A program made the position numbers and the translations under genes. From positions 1 to 39,973 of the forward strand of contig JAMOSZ010000036.1 in assembly GCA_027062625.1 (NCBI GenBank): a stretch of DNA of 39,973 nucleotides, in the 5' to 3' direction. Within the stretch, counting starts at the first letter, position 1. Every line of letters starts with the position of its first letter. Under the pieces are notes generated by a model. The model saw nothing but the letters and a program-made list of their open reading frames with translations, did not search any database and was not told the origin of the DNA. The stretch comes from Nautiliaceae bacterium. GTDB lineage: Bacteria > Campylobacterota > Campylobacteria > Campylobacterales > Nautiliaceae. This document shows positions 6,575 through 14,901 of the stretch, one piece after another.

Positions 6575-7506
6575 AACTTTTCCTTTGCGATATAGCTTCT
6601 AACTTTTGGAGGGATTTTTAAGTGTCTAAAAAGCTCTTTTTGATTTTTAGATAGTGTAATTTTAACATAAGGGGCTAGGAATATGTATTCTTTTGAAGAG
6701 TCTATTGCGATTTTGCCTTGAATTACGCAAGAGAAGTTAGTCTTTAATATTTCATCTCTTTGAGCTTTTGTAAGTAAAATTTTTAGTTCTTTTAGTATCA
6801 AGTCAACTTTTTTAATATCTTTTTTTGGAGTTGTTTTTTTAAAAAAGTAGAGTTTATTAATTTTTTTCCATTTTTTATCCATTAAAAGCTCTAAATCTTC
6901 TTCTAAATATTCAAAGCTTCTTTTTACTCCTTCTTTAAACTCTTTTATAAATTTGTTTGAGAAAGTGTGGCGGATAAAGTTTCTTTTATATTTTAAATCA
7001 AAGTTTGAGTTATCAATAAAGTATTTTATATTATTTTTTTGCAAATATTCTAAAATTTCATCTCTTGAAGTTAAGTAAAATGGTCTTATTATATTATAAA
7101 ACTCTCTTTTTTCTACTTTTTGCATTCCAATAAGCTCTTTTAATCCCGCTCCTTTGCTAAATTGCATTAAGAACCACTCAAATCTATCGTTTAATTGATG
7201 AGCGGTTATTAAGTTTTGATAATTGTATTTTTTTATAATCTCTTCAAAAAATTTATATCTACAATCTCTTGCTCTTTTTTCGCTAAATTTTTCTAAAAAG
7301 CAATCTTTTATAAAGATTTTTTTATTATATTGTTTTGCAAGATGTTTTGCATATTCTACTTCTTCGTTGCTTGTTTCTCTTGTGTGGTAATTTACAATCG
7401 CAATGTCAAATGGAATATTTTTTTCTAAAAGAAAGAAAAAAAGGGCAGTAGAATCTACTCCGGCTGAAAAAGCAAGTAAGTTTTTTTTATTTAATAATTT
7501 TTCCAA
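6535..7506 (-). CDS. tilS: tRNA(Ile)-lysidine synthase TilS
   Basis: 323 residues, a short form of the family. An N-type ATP pyrophosphatase: the P-loop is SAGVDS at 14-19 (SGGxDS in most relatives), followed by a conserved VNYHTRE segment. The enzyme attaches lysine to C34 of tRNA-Ile2 (CAU) so that it reads AUA. AUA codons are expected to be common in this AT-rich genome, so the enzyme should be essential. It overlaps rimO upstream by 20 bases and the phosphoesterase downstream by 40. A CAU tRNA lies in the same region. Confidence 0.9.
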   Translation of the reverse strand: MEKLLNKKNLLAFSAGVDSTALFFFLLEKNIPFDIAIVNYHTRETSNEEVEYAKHLAKQYNKKIFIKDCFLEKFSEKRARDCRYKFFEEIIKKYNYQNLITAHQLNDRFEWFLMQFSKGAGLKELIGMQKVEKREFYNIIRPFYLTSRDEILEYLQKNNIKYFIDNSNFDLKYKRNFIRHTFSNKFIKEFKEGVKRSFEYLEEDLELLMDKKWKKINKLYFFKKTTPKKDIKKVDLILKELKILLTKAQRDEILKTNFSCVIQGKIAIDSSKEYIFLAPYVKITLSKNQKELFRHLKIPPKVRSYIAKEKLCHMLSMETFTDA

Positions 7507-8788
7507 TTAATTCATCTCCTGCAAGTTGTGATATTTTGATTTTATATAATTCTCCAACTTTTAAATCTTCAATTTCACTCTCATTAATCAATACATCTCC
7601 ATCAATTTCATATGCCCAAAGTTTTGGTCTAACTGCATAAAAAAGTCCATCTACCATTCCTTCTAAAAATCCTTCACACTCTTTATTGATATATTTTTTT
7701 AAGGAGTTTATGGTTGTTTGTTTTACGATTTTTTCAATCTCTTTTAATCTTTTTTCAATAATTTCTGGTGGGATTTTATCTTTTCTTTTATAAGCGGCGG
7801 TTCCTTCTTCGTCTGAATAGGCAAAAACGTTTACTCTATCAAATTGATACTCTTTTAAAAATTCCTTTAACTCTTCAAAGTCTTCATCTCTCTCTCCTGG
7901 ATGTCCTACAATTACAGAAGTTCTAACAAAACTAAACTCTTTTCTCATTTCATTTAGTAATTCTTTTATTCTTTTTTGAGAGCTTGGGCGTTTCATAATT
8001 TTTAACATTCTTTGAGAGATGTGTTGAATTGGCATATCAAAGTAATTTACTATATTTTTTGAAGAAAAAATTTTTCTAATGAGTCTTTTTGTGGTGGTTG
8101 CTGGATAAAGATATAAAATTTTTGCACTAATTCCATCAATTTTATCAATCTCATCAATTAATCTTTCAAGTCCATCTCTTATTCCTTTATCTCTTAGGTA
8201 TGAAGAGCTATCTTGACTTATTAAAGAAAAGTCTTTAAATCCTTTTGCTTTTAATCTTTTAATTTCTTCAATAACTTCTTTTATAGGGCGAGATTGAAGT
8301 TTTCCTTTAAAAGATGGAATAGCACAAAAGGCACACTTTTGATTGCATCCTTCGCTAAGTTTAATATAAGCGTGATAGTTACTTCCTGTAATAATTCTCT
8401 CTTCATTATGAATTAAAAAGACTTTGTTTGTAAAAAAAGTCTTTTTAGATGATTTTATTACTTTATCAATTTCTCCATATTCTCCAACTCCGCACCATTT
8501 ATCAACTTCTGGAATTTCTTTTATAAGAGCTTCTTTATATCTTGCTGATAGACATCCAGTAACTACTAGTTGAGTGTTTTCTTTTTTTTCGTTTGCAAGG
8601 GATAAAATGGTATCAATTGATTCCTCTTTTGCCGCATCAATAAATCCACAAGTATTTACGATAATTAAATCAGCTTCGTGTGGATTTTGAGTGATTTGAT
8701 ACTCTTTTAATTTTGCAAGCATTACTTCGCTATCTACTAAGTTTTTTGCACATCCAAGAGATGCAAGATATAATTTTTTCAAGTTCAT
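7487..8788 (-). CDS. rimO: ribosomal protein S12 methylthiotransferase RimO
   Basis: 433 residues. A radical-SAM enzyme adding a methylthio group to an aspartate of S12. The N-terminal UPF0004 domain carries Cys13, Cys47 and Cys79 for the auxiliary [4Fe-4S] cluster. The radical-SAM cluster motif CNQKCAFC has Cys148, Cys152 and Cys155. The last 65 residues form a TRAM domain. The LASLGCAKNLVDSE start is typical of RimO rather than MiaB. The ribosome site AAAGGATG precedes the ATG at 8788. Confidence 0.93.
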   Translation of the reverse strand: MNLKKLYLASLGCAKNLVDSEVMLAKLKEYQITQNPHEADLIIVNTCGFIDAAKEESIDTILSLANEKKENTQLVVTGCLSARYKEALIKEIPEVDKWCGVGEYGEIDKVIKSSKKTFFTNKVFLIHNEERIITGSNYHAYIKLSEGCNQKCAFCAIPSFKGKLQSRPIKEVIEEIKRLKAKGFKDFSLISQDSSSYLRDKGIRDGLERLIDEIDKIDGISAKILYLYPATTTKRLIRKIFSSKNIVNYFDMPIQHISQRMLKIMKRPSSQKRIKELLNEMRKEFSFVRTSVIVGHPGERDEDFEELKEFLKEYQFDRVNVFAYSDEEGTAAYKRKDKIPPEIIEKRLKEIEKIVKQTTINSLKKYINKECEGFLEGMVDGLFYAVRPKLWAYEIDGDVLINESEIEDLKVGELYKIKISQLAGDELIGKIIK

Positions 8789-8801
8789 CCTTTTTTAAGT
8801 A

Positions 8802-8823
8802 ATTTTATCAAAAATGATATAAT
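8802..8823. promoter_or_regulatory. back-to-back extended -10 promoters (rimO minus; small membrane protein plus)
   Basis: On the minus strand TGATAAAAT (8802-8810) precedes rimO; on the plus strand TGATATAAT (8815-8823) precedes the gene at 8843. The two TG ends face each other across 4 bases, leaving no room for separate -35 boxes outside the partner promoter. Confidence 0.5.
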
Positions 8824-8842
8824 TTTTTAAAAAAGGAATTTG

Positions 8843-9082
8843 ATGGAGAGGGCTCTGTTTTTGCTTGGGGTTTTGCTTGTGATAATTGGGCTTTATAGGA
8901 TTGATTTGCTTTTGTATAAAACTCTTAATTATTTTGGGAAGTATGTTTTTTTTGGACTTTTTAATATAATGAGTCTTTTTTTGGTGTTTTATTTTTATAA
9001 AAAATTTAATGGGGTATTAAAAATTACTATGCCAATTTTGTGGGGATTAATAGTTGCGTTAATAGGATTTTTTATTGCTTAG
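8843..9082 (+). CDS. small membrane protein, unknown
   Basis: 79 residues with three hydrophobic segments (about 4-20, 32-50, 60-78) separated by short charged loops; it is probably an inner-membrane protein. I take the ATG at 8843 (AAAGG ribosome site) rather than the TTG three bases earlier. It overlaps the following secreted-protein ORF by 8 bases, which suggests coupled translation. No family recognised. Confidence 0.6.
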   Translation: MERALFLLGVLLVIIGLYRIDLLLYKTLNYFGKYVFFGLFNIMSLFLVFYFYKKFNGVLKITMPILWGLIVALIGFFIA

Positions 9083-9527
9083 GATTTTACTTTTTTTTGT
9101 AGGAGTTTTTGCTTATGGATTTTTTGCAAGCAGTGATATAGCTGCAAATTGGATGATGGATGAGTGTAATTGGAGTAATGGAGTAATTGATTCTTCTTTA
9201 AATAGAAATGATGGAGTTGCGTATAATGGTGCGAATACTGATAGTATGGGGGTTGTTTGTAGGAGTGGATATTTTATAGCGGATAATAAAAATTATGTAG
9301 AAATAAATAATAGCTCTTCTTTAAGTGTTAATACTCTAACTTATATGGCTTGGATAAAACTTGATGATCCAAATTATGATAGGAATAAGGATGGGCTTGA
9401 AAATATTTTTACAATAATTTATAAAAATCAAAATTTAAAAGAGGTTGGAAGTGGGGAGTTTAAGGGGGTTGAGGTTAATTTGAGTGATTTTAATGAGACT
9501 AAAAGGGGAGTAAAATTATTTAGATAA
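9075..9527 (+). CDS. secreted LamG/ConA-like domain protein, probably truncated
   Basis: 150 residues from a TTG start (AGGA 7 bases upstream). A hydrophobic signal peptide (1-19) is followed by a segment like the first half of a LamG/concanavalin-type domain: NWMMDECNW, then DSSLNRNDGVAYNGA, then a Cys, GYFIADNKNYVEI and LTYMAWIKLDD. Such domains occur in MshQ-type and other surface proteins linked to MSHA pili in Campylobacterota. The rest of the domain is missing: the ORF stops within the convergent L,D-transpeptidase gene, so this is likely a 3'-truncated relic. Three D/E-x-N-x-S/T sequons are present (EINNS, EVNLS, DFNET). Confidence 0.55.
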   Translation: MLRILLFFVGVFAYGFFASSDIAANWMMDECNWSNGVIDSSLNRNDGVAYNGANTDSMGVVCRSGYFIADNKNYVEINNSSSLSVNTLTYMAWIKLDDPNYDRNKDGLENIFTIIYKNQNLKEVGSGEFKGVEVNLSDFNETKRGVKLFR

Positions 9528-10157
9528 GATTAGTTTAAATTTATCTTTTTGATAATCTTTTTCAAAAAAGAGAGTGTGATGTTTGAGTTTTACTTCATAA
9601 ATTGTTTTTACTTGGTAGTTTTGGTAAGGAAGAATTTGAAGAGGGGTTGAGTAGTGTTTTGTTACAAACTTAAATAAGTATTTAATATCCTTTTTATTAG
9701 CATAAAGTGGCACTTCGCTTATATGAAGTATTGTTTTTTTGTAATCTATAAGAGAGCTTAGTTTTAGTAAATCTTTGTTATCTAAGACAATACATCCTTT
9801 GCTATTTTTTGGGCGTTTTTCATTATTTAGCGGTTTGCCGTGAATCCAAATTCCGTGCCCGCTTTTTTTTAGGTAATAATCATAGATATTTGGATAATTT
9901 AAAATAAAAGCAAGAGGTCCATAAAATGGAGGAGGGGTTATTTTGCGAGTTAATATGTAAGTTCCAATTGGAGTTATTAAGTCTCCCTCTTTTTTTTTAT
10001 CTCCAAGTTTTCCAAGGATAATGTTATTAAAAGTAATAATATGAGTTAGAGAATTTTTTGTATAGTAGTATAAAGAGAGAGTGGATGTTATTTTGTTACA
10101 AAAGAGGATATAATGAGGTGAGCTAAAATAGCCAAATTTAAACTGGTTTATATCCAT
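9516..10157 (-). CDS. YkuD-fold L,D-transpeptidase/carboxypeptidase-like protein
   Basis: 213 residues. The catalytic signature is complete: HGIWIHG (His101, His106) and SKGCIVL (Ser119, Cys122). These enzymes act on peptidoglycan peptides; related Pgp2/Csd6 proteins are L,D-carboxypeptidases that shape helical cells in Campylobacter and Helicobacter. About 90 residues follow the catalytic Cys, roughly where Pgp2 has an NTF2-like domain. No signal peptide is visible, and an in-frame stop 6 bases upstream rules out extending the start. The ATG overlaps the panC stop by 10 bases and has no clear ribosome site, so it depends on coupling to panC. Periplasmic action is therefore uncertain. Confidence 0.75.
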   Translation of the reverse strand: MDINQFKFGYFSSPHYILFCNKITSTLSLYYYTKNSLTHIITFNNIILGKLGDKKKEGDLITPIGTYILTRKITPPPFYGPLAFILNYPNIYDYYLKKSGHGIWIHGKPLNNEKRPKNSKGCIVLDNKDLLKLSSLIDYKKTILHISEVPLYANKKDIKYLFKFVTKHYSTPLQILPYQNYQVKTIYEVKLKHHTLFFEKDYQKDKFKLILSK

Positions 10158-10966
10158 ATGTTATCTATTAATCTGGTATTTCCTACATATCCAGCAATTA
10201 GGATAATTGTGTTGTTTGGGATTACTTTATCAATATAGTTAAAGTCTCTATCAACAAAAGCAATGTAATCTAGTTTATCAACATCAAGTATTTTTTCCAT
10301 TTCTTCTTTTAGTTTTTTTGTATCTTTTATTTTAGTTGATAATTTTGCTGCTAGTTTTAGTGCTTTGCTTATGCTAAGCGCTCTTTTTCTTTCATCTTTT
10401 GATAAGTATATATTTCTGCTTGAAAGAGCAAGTCCATCTTTTTCTCTTATTGTTTCACCTTCTATTATCTTTATATCAAAAAAGAAATTTTTAGTCATCT
10501 GTTTTATAAGGTAGAGTTGTTGGGCATCTTTTTTTCCAAAGTATGCGCGTGTTGGGCGAATAATATTAAAAAGTTTATTTACGACTTGCAATACCCCATC
10601 AAAGTGTCCAGGTCTAAAAAAACCTTCTAAAATATATCCTTTGACTTTTGGAGCTTTTATTAATATTTCATCTTCGCTATACATATTTTTAGCCGTTGGG
10701 GTAAAAACTGCATCAACTCCTGCGCGCTTGCATATCTCAAAGTCAGCTTCAAGTTTGCGAGGGTATTTTTCAAAATCTTCTCCTGGTAAAAATTGGGTTG
10801 GATTTACAAAAATTGAGACAATTACAAAGTCATTTTCTTCTCTTGCTTTTTTAATAAGCGATAAATGTCCTTCGTGCAAAGCCCCCATAGTTGGAACAAA
10901 TCCTACTGAACCTTTTAGTGTTTTTCTAAATTCAATTGCTTCTTTTGGAGAAGTTAAGATTTTCAT
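10148..10966 (-). CDS. panC: pantothenate synthetase
   Basis: 272 residues. Joins pantoate and beta-alanine with ATP to form pantothenate, the vitamin precursor of coenzyme A. The HIGH-type motif is in [13 protein letters not shown] (HEGH at 31-34), with [20 protein letters not shown] and the [10 protein letters not shown] loop downstream. Length is near the family norm. The gene is divergent from prfB; their -10 boxes overlap in the palindrome at 10990-10997. The YkuD-fold gene follows with overlap. Confidence 0.95.
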   Translation of the reverse strand: MKILTSPKEAIEFRKTLKGSVGFVPTMGALHEGHLSLIKKAREENDFVIVSIFVNPTQFLPGEDFEKYPRKLEADFEICKRAGVDAVFTPTAKNMYSEDEILIKAPKVKGYILEGFFRPGHFDGVLQVVNKLFNIIRPTRAYFGKKDAQQLYLIKQMTKNFFFDIKIIEGETIREKDGLALSSRNIYLSKDERKRALSISKALKLAAKLSTKIKDTKKLKEEMEKILDVDKLDYIAFVDRDFNYIDKVIPNNTIILIAGYVGNTRLIDNIWI

Positions 10967-10989
10967 AAGGTAGCCTTTTTTTTGATAGA

Positions 10990-10997
10990 ATTATAAT
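10990..10997. promoter_or_regulatory. symmetric -10 element shared by panC (minus) and prfB (plus)
   Basis: The 8-bp palindrome ATTATAAT gives a perfect TATAAT on each strand, 15-24 bases from the two start codons. No distinct -35 boxes are visible. Such symmetric -10 elements can drive transcription in both directions. Confidence 0.5.
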
Positions 10998-11011
10998 AAA
11001 AAAGGGAAAAA

Positions 11012-12106
11012 ATGGATGCTTTTGAATACTCAGAGCTTATAAAAGAGCTTGAAAATAAGCTAAAAAATATAAAATCAATTTTAAAACCCGAGCAGCTTGA
11101 AAAGAAACTTAAAGAGATTGAAGAGATGGAAAATGACCCAAACTTCTGGAATGACCCTAAAAAAAGTGCAAAAATTCAAAAAGAGAAGCAAGCAATTATA
11201 AGAAGGCTTGAAAAGTATAAAAAAGCTCTTCAATCTCTTGAAGATAACAAAGATATGTATGAGCTTGCGAGTTTAGAAGAGGATGAAGAGACATTAAATG
11301 AAGTGTTTAACGATGTGAATGAACTAAAAAAAATAATTAGAGACCTTGAAATTGAAGTAATGCTGAGCGATGAGAATGATGATAAAAACGCAATTATTAC
11401 AATTCATCCAGGAGCTGGTGGGACTGAGTCACATGACTGGGCGAGTATGCTTTATAGAATGTATTTAAGATTTGCAGAGAGAAAAGGGTGGAAAGTAGAA
11501 GTGCTTGATTATCAAGCAGGAGATGAGGCTGGAATAAAAGATGCTACTTTACTTATAAAAGGTGAAAATGCTTATGGATATTTAAAGGTAGAAAATGGGA
11601 TTCATAGGTTAGTTAGAGTATCTCCTTTTGATAGTGCTGGTAGGCGTCATACATCTTTTGCCTCAGTGCAAGTATCTCCGGAGATTGATGATGATATAGA
11701 AATTGAAATTGAGGATAAAGATATTAGAATTGATGTATTTCGTGCAAGTGGGGCTGGTGGACAACATGTCAATAAAACAGAGAGTGCAGTTAGAATTACT
11801 CATATTCCAACTGGAATTGTTGTTTCGTGTCAGCAAGATAGGTCTCAACATAAAAATAAAGAGATGGCTTTTAAGATGTTAAAGTCAAAACTTTATGAAC
11901 TTGAACTTGAAAAAAGAAGAGCAGAAGAAGAAGGTAAACCAAAAGATGAAATGGGATGGGGGCATCAGATTAGAAGTTATGTATTGTTTCCTTATCAGCA
12001 GGTAAAGGATAATAGAAGCAATAAAGCTTATTCAAAGGTTAATGAGATTTTGGATGGGGATTTGGATGAGGTTATTGAGGATGTTTTGATTGCTACTCAA
12101 AAATGA
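11012..12106 (+). CDS. prfB: peptide chain release factor 2
   Basis: 364 residues. Recognises UAA and UGA: the SPF tripeptide is at 204-206 ([10 protein letters not shown]), and the peptidyl-hydrolysis motif GGQ is at 249-251. The N-terminal coiled coil fills residues 5-110. The reading frame is continuous from the ATG, so the programmed +1 frameshift that autoregulates RF2 in many bacteria is absent. A ribosome site AAGGGA precedes the ATG. The gene borders the mobile-element region. Confidence 0.95.
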   Translation: MDAFEYSELIKELENKLKNIKSILKPEQLEKKLKEIEEMENDPNFWNDPKKSAKIQKEKQAIIRRLEKYKKALQSLEDNKDMYELASLEEDEETLNEVFNDVNELKKIIRDLEIEVMLSDENDDKNAIITIHPGAGGTESHDWASMLYRMYLRFAERKGWKVEVLDYQAGDEAGIKDATLLIKGENAYGYLKVENGIHRLVRVSPFDSAGRRHTSFASVQVSPEIDDDIEIEIEDKDIRIDVFRASGAGGQHVNKTESAVRITHIPTGIVVSCQQDRSQHKNKEMAFKMLKSKLYELELEKRRAEEEGKPKDEMGWGHQIRSYVLFPYQQVKDNRSNKAYSKVNEILDGDLDEVIEDVLIATQK

Positions 12107-12273
12107 AAAGAGCGTTTTTATCAAAATTCAAAAATAATACTTCCTCTAAATTGATAAATTATAGGGAGATGAATTTTTGACTTGCGTGAGCAAGTAAAAT
12201 ATGTTAAAATTTTCTAAAACTGAATATCGTTAAAACTCAACCATCATAAAGATATCGGCACAAAGCGTATCTT
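12107..12273. other. intergenic region with two inverted repeats, possible insertion-element left end
   Basis: No convincing gene is seen. An imperfect hairpin spans 12128-12180 (TCAAAAAT pairing with ATTTTTGA, then CTTCCT against AGGGAG). A tight hairpin ACTTGC-GTGA-GCAAGT follows at 12180-12195. Either could be the subterminal hairpin of an IS200/IS605-type left end, or a terminator for prfB; the sequence alone does not decide. Confidence 0.35.
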
Positions 12274-12386
12274 CTTCCAAATGGATAGGAAGGAGAGGGG
12301 TTGTGTTTTGTGGAGGTAATACCCACAAATCTTTCCGTAAGGGAAGCTCCACTTATAATGCGTAGCATTTAGGGGGAGAGGTTCAC
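12274..12386 (+). ncRNA. omega-RNA-like module without its own tnpB (upstream copy)
   Basis: Four hairpins in a row: CTTCC/GGAAG (12274-12292), TTTGTGG/CCACAAA (12307-12329), CTTTCC-GTAA-GGGAAG (12331-12346) and ATGC-GTA-GCAT (12358-12368). The last 62 bases (12325-12386) are a close copy of the right end of the tnpB element (13648-13706), with about 8 differences and a 3-base gap. The first two hairpins occupy the same places as hairpins in the right copy but have different stem sequences. I infer a second right end/omega RNA, from an older or non-autonomous copy. Expression is unproven. Confidence 0.45.
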
Positions 12387-12422
12387 ATAAAAAACTTGAT
12401 AAATTTTGCAATTCAGATACAA

Positions 12423-12450
12423 TTTTGTTTGTTATAAATAACAAACAAAA
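12423..12450. repeat. perfect 13-bp inverted repeat before tnpB
   Basis: TTTTGTTTGTTAT and ATAACAAACAAAA are separated by AA. The repeat ends at the first base of the AGGTGG ribosome site of tnpB, so it is either the element's left-end hairpin or a structure limiting tnpB expression. Confidence 0.6.
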
Positions 12451-12461
12451 GGTGGTATATA

Positions 12462-13695
12462 GTGCTTTTAACGACAAACAATAGAGTTAAAACTAAAAAC
12501 AAAGCAAAACTTGTAATATTAAAAGAGCTTACACATAACTCAAAAGACTTATACAATAAAGCACTATATACCATTAGACAATACTTCTTTTCAACAAAAG
12601 AGTATTTATCCTACATTGAAGTCTATAAACTTTTAAAAGCTAAAAATAAAGGACAAAAAACCCATATTCCAAGATATTTGGATAAAGATGGACGTTACAA
12701 AGTAATCTATACAAAAATCCATTTAAAAACAATGGATAACGGATATATCAGACTTGCATTGTCAAAGTATATCAAAGAAAAATTCAAAATTAATTATCTC
12801 TACTTTAAGATACCAAAATATTTCCAAAACAAAGAAATCAAAGAAATCCATATATTGCCATACAAACCGCATTACAAAATATACGTTTGTATATAGTGAC
12901 AAAGATAAAAGTTTCAATCACTATACAACAGACGATATAATGGCAATAGACTTTGGAATAGACAATCTTGCGACCATTGTAACAAGATACGATAGTCCTA
13001 TACTGCTTGATGGTAAGTCCTTGAAATCCAAGAACAGATGTTTCAATAAAAGAATATCTGTTTTACTATCAAGCGTAACAAAAGGCAAAAACCCAAAAGA
13101 GTGGCAAAAAGTAAACTTTAAAAGATTAAATATCTGGTATCAAAGAAGAGAAAACTATATCAAAGACTATCTACACAAAACTGCTACAAAAATAATCAAT
13201 ATTGCAATAGAAAAAAGGATTAAAACTATTGTAATTGGATACAATAAACTTTGGAAAAACAGATGTAATATCGGAAGAAAAAATAACGAAAAATCCCTCT
13301 CAATCCCTCATTCAAAACTGCTTCAATACATCAAATATAAAGCCATTCAACATAAAATAGAGATAATCGAAACGGAGGAAAGCTATACTTCAAAATGCGA
13401 TCTTCTTGCATTAGAAGCTATCCAAAAACACAAAAAAAATCTTGGAAAAAGAGTTAAAAGAGGAATACTTCAATTAAGTATAGGGAAATTAATTAATGCA
13501 GATGTAAACGAGGCATTGAATATATTAAGAAAAAGCGTAGCATGTGATTCTCTTATAGAGATAACAGGTAGAGGGCATTGGCAAATTTCCAAAGGAAATT
13601 TAGGGTTGATGTGGGTTCCAGCCTGTAAAGGGTGCATACATACCTTTACAAACTTTTCCATAAGGGAAACTCCACCTATAATGCGTAGCAGTTAG
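12462..13695 (+). pseudogene. tnpB: tnpB (RNA-guided nuclease of IS200/IS605 type), frameshifted
   Basis: The N-terminal part is open from the GTG at 12462 (AGGTGG upstream) to a stop at 12896. The reading continues one base over: the residues YKIYV run into VYSDKDKSF if one T of the TTT at 12886-12888 is removed. The 3' part keeps all three RuvC acids in AIDFGIDNLAT, IETEESYTSKCD and NADVNEALNILRK. Between KLLK and AKNKG (near 12640) about 30-40 residues that I expect in full-length relatives seem missing, so an internal deletion is likely too. TnpB cuts DNA at a site set by the omega RNA from the element's right end. This copy is probably inactive unless frameshifting rescues it. Confidence 0.8.
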
Positions 13696-13706
13696 GAGAG
13701 ATTCAC
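13583..13706 (+). ncRNA. omega RNA/right end of the tnpB element
   Basis: Overlaps the 3' end of tnpB and continues 11 bases past its stop. Hairpins: AAATTTCC-AAA-GGAAATTT (13583-13601), TGTAAAGG/CCTTTACA (13624-13650), TTTTCC-ATAA-GGGAAA (13654-13669) and TGC-GTA-GCA (13682-13690), then CTCC/GGAG closing the 3' end. In known systems the RNA scaffold ends at the element's right boundary and the following host bases act as guide; here that would start near 13707. The 5' end of the RNA is a guess. Confidence 0.45.
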
Positions 13707-13730
13707 GTAGTTAGATTGAAGGTAGAGTAG

Positions 13731-14875
13731 AAAGTAGTTTTGGCAAGACTTTTTTCAAAGTGTAACTTGACTTTAATTCCAGTGGATAAAGAGTCAAAAA
13801 AGGTTATCTCTTCTTACAAAGTAGATTTAATTAATCTAAAAAATGCTACCTTAAATCAACTATTGGATACTATTTTTAATACGACACCTCTTTTTTATAA
13901 AAGAGAAGGTAATAAAGTTTTTGTTAGTTTTTATAAAAGTGCAATTTTTAAAATTGATTTTATTCCAAATGTATTTAGCGGCTATGTGAATATGGACTCT
14001 TTTGATAATAGTATTAAGTCAGCTTATAAGAGGGATTTTTGGAGTGAGTTAAAAGAGAATTTAATTCAGATTTTAAAAAATGAAGGAGATAAATATAAAA
14101 AACTAGTTATTGATAAAAGTTCATCGCTTGTTAGCGTAACTGGTAATAAAAATCAATTGCTTGCTGTGAAGGAGTATATTGATAATTTGTTAAAAAGATT
14201 AAAAAGAGAAGTTTTAATTGATGTTAGGATTTATAGTGTAGAGCTTTCTAAGTCTTATCAAAGGGGGATTGATTGGTCAAAATTCTCTTTATTTTTATCA
14301 GATAGTTTAGTTCCTCTTAGAGGCAGATATATTGGGGGGAGTGAGGCTATTTTTAATTCTGCTACTTTTAATGCATCGGCATTTTTGAATTTTTTAGCTC
14401 AAAATGGAAATGTCAATTCAATTTCAAATCCAAAGATAGTAACTTTAAATAATCAAAAATCAATTATAAGTATTGGAGAGACTATTTATTATAAATATGC
14501 TTTAAAAGTTGTAACTGATAATAATGGTAATTCATCTACTGAATATACAATTGGCTCAAAATTTGTTGTGGTTTTACTTGATATTACTCCTTAAATAAGT
14601 GATAATAACGAAGTTATTTTGAGTATAAATCCAAAGTACATTTAAAAAACCAAACTCAAATAAATTCTCAAAGAGATACGTCTCTGGATATTAAGGGGAA
14701 TACTTTAATAACAACTATAAGATTAAAAAATAATAAAACGATTGGTAATCGGGGGTTAATAGCAGATGATAAAACTTTAAAAGTAAATGGAGTGCTGATT
14801 TTAAAAGAAGTTAGCTTAAAAAGAGAGCTTGTTTTTGTAATTACGCCTTATATTAAGATAAAAAGACATCTTTGA
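13731..14875 (+). pseudogene. mshL: MSHA/type IV pilus secretin (MshL-like), broken
   Basis: The longest open piece runs 13740-14594 from a TTG. It shows a secretin N-domain (LKNATLNQLLDTIF...), a long middle domain and the start of the secretin core (VLIDVRIYSVELSKSYQRGIDWS, then SISNPKIVTLNNQKSIISIGETIYYK). An in-frame TAA at 14592 replaces a codon in DITP-x-ISDNNEVILSINPK. Near 14633 the frame slips by -1, after which homology continues through GLIADDKTLKVNGV to ELVFVITPYIK, ending at the TGA 14873-14875. The usual loop before the last strand is shortened. The signal peptide and first part are missing, replaced by the mobile element; an in-frame TAG lies at 13728. The outer-membrane pore cannot be made. 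Confidence 0.8.
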
Positions 14876-14901
14876 AAAAATTTTTGGATAAAAGGTAATT
14901 G

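Larger units (their letters stand above)
12274..13706 (+). mobile_element. IS200/IS605-family (tnpB-only) element remnant with duplicated right end
   Basis: A tnpB gene with a frameshift and no tnpA lies between two homologous right-end modules (ending GGTTCAC at 12386 and GATTCAC at 13706). The likely arrangement is an older right end (12274-12386) abutting a tnpB element (about 12387-13706). A perfect 13-bp inverted repeat at 12423-12450 sits just before tnpB and may be its left-end hairpin. Exact ends and target site are not determinable here. The element lies directly before the broken secretin gene, whose 5' part is missing. Confidence 0.6.

Noticed and set aside
10641-10973. 110-residue plus-strand ORF opposite panC
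   Set aside because: A shadow of the well-supported panC gene; no start signals or domain.
11012-11100. Programmed +1 frameshift in prfB
   Set aside because: The reading frame is open from the ATG, with no internal UGA near codon 25.
12244-12477. 77-residue ORF on the minus strand opposite the element's left part
   Set aside because: It is antisense to the hairpin-rich RNA module, has no ribosome site and no recognisable product.
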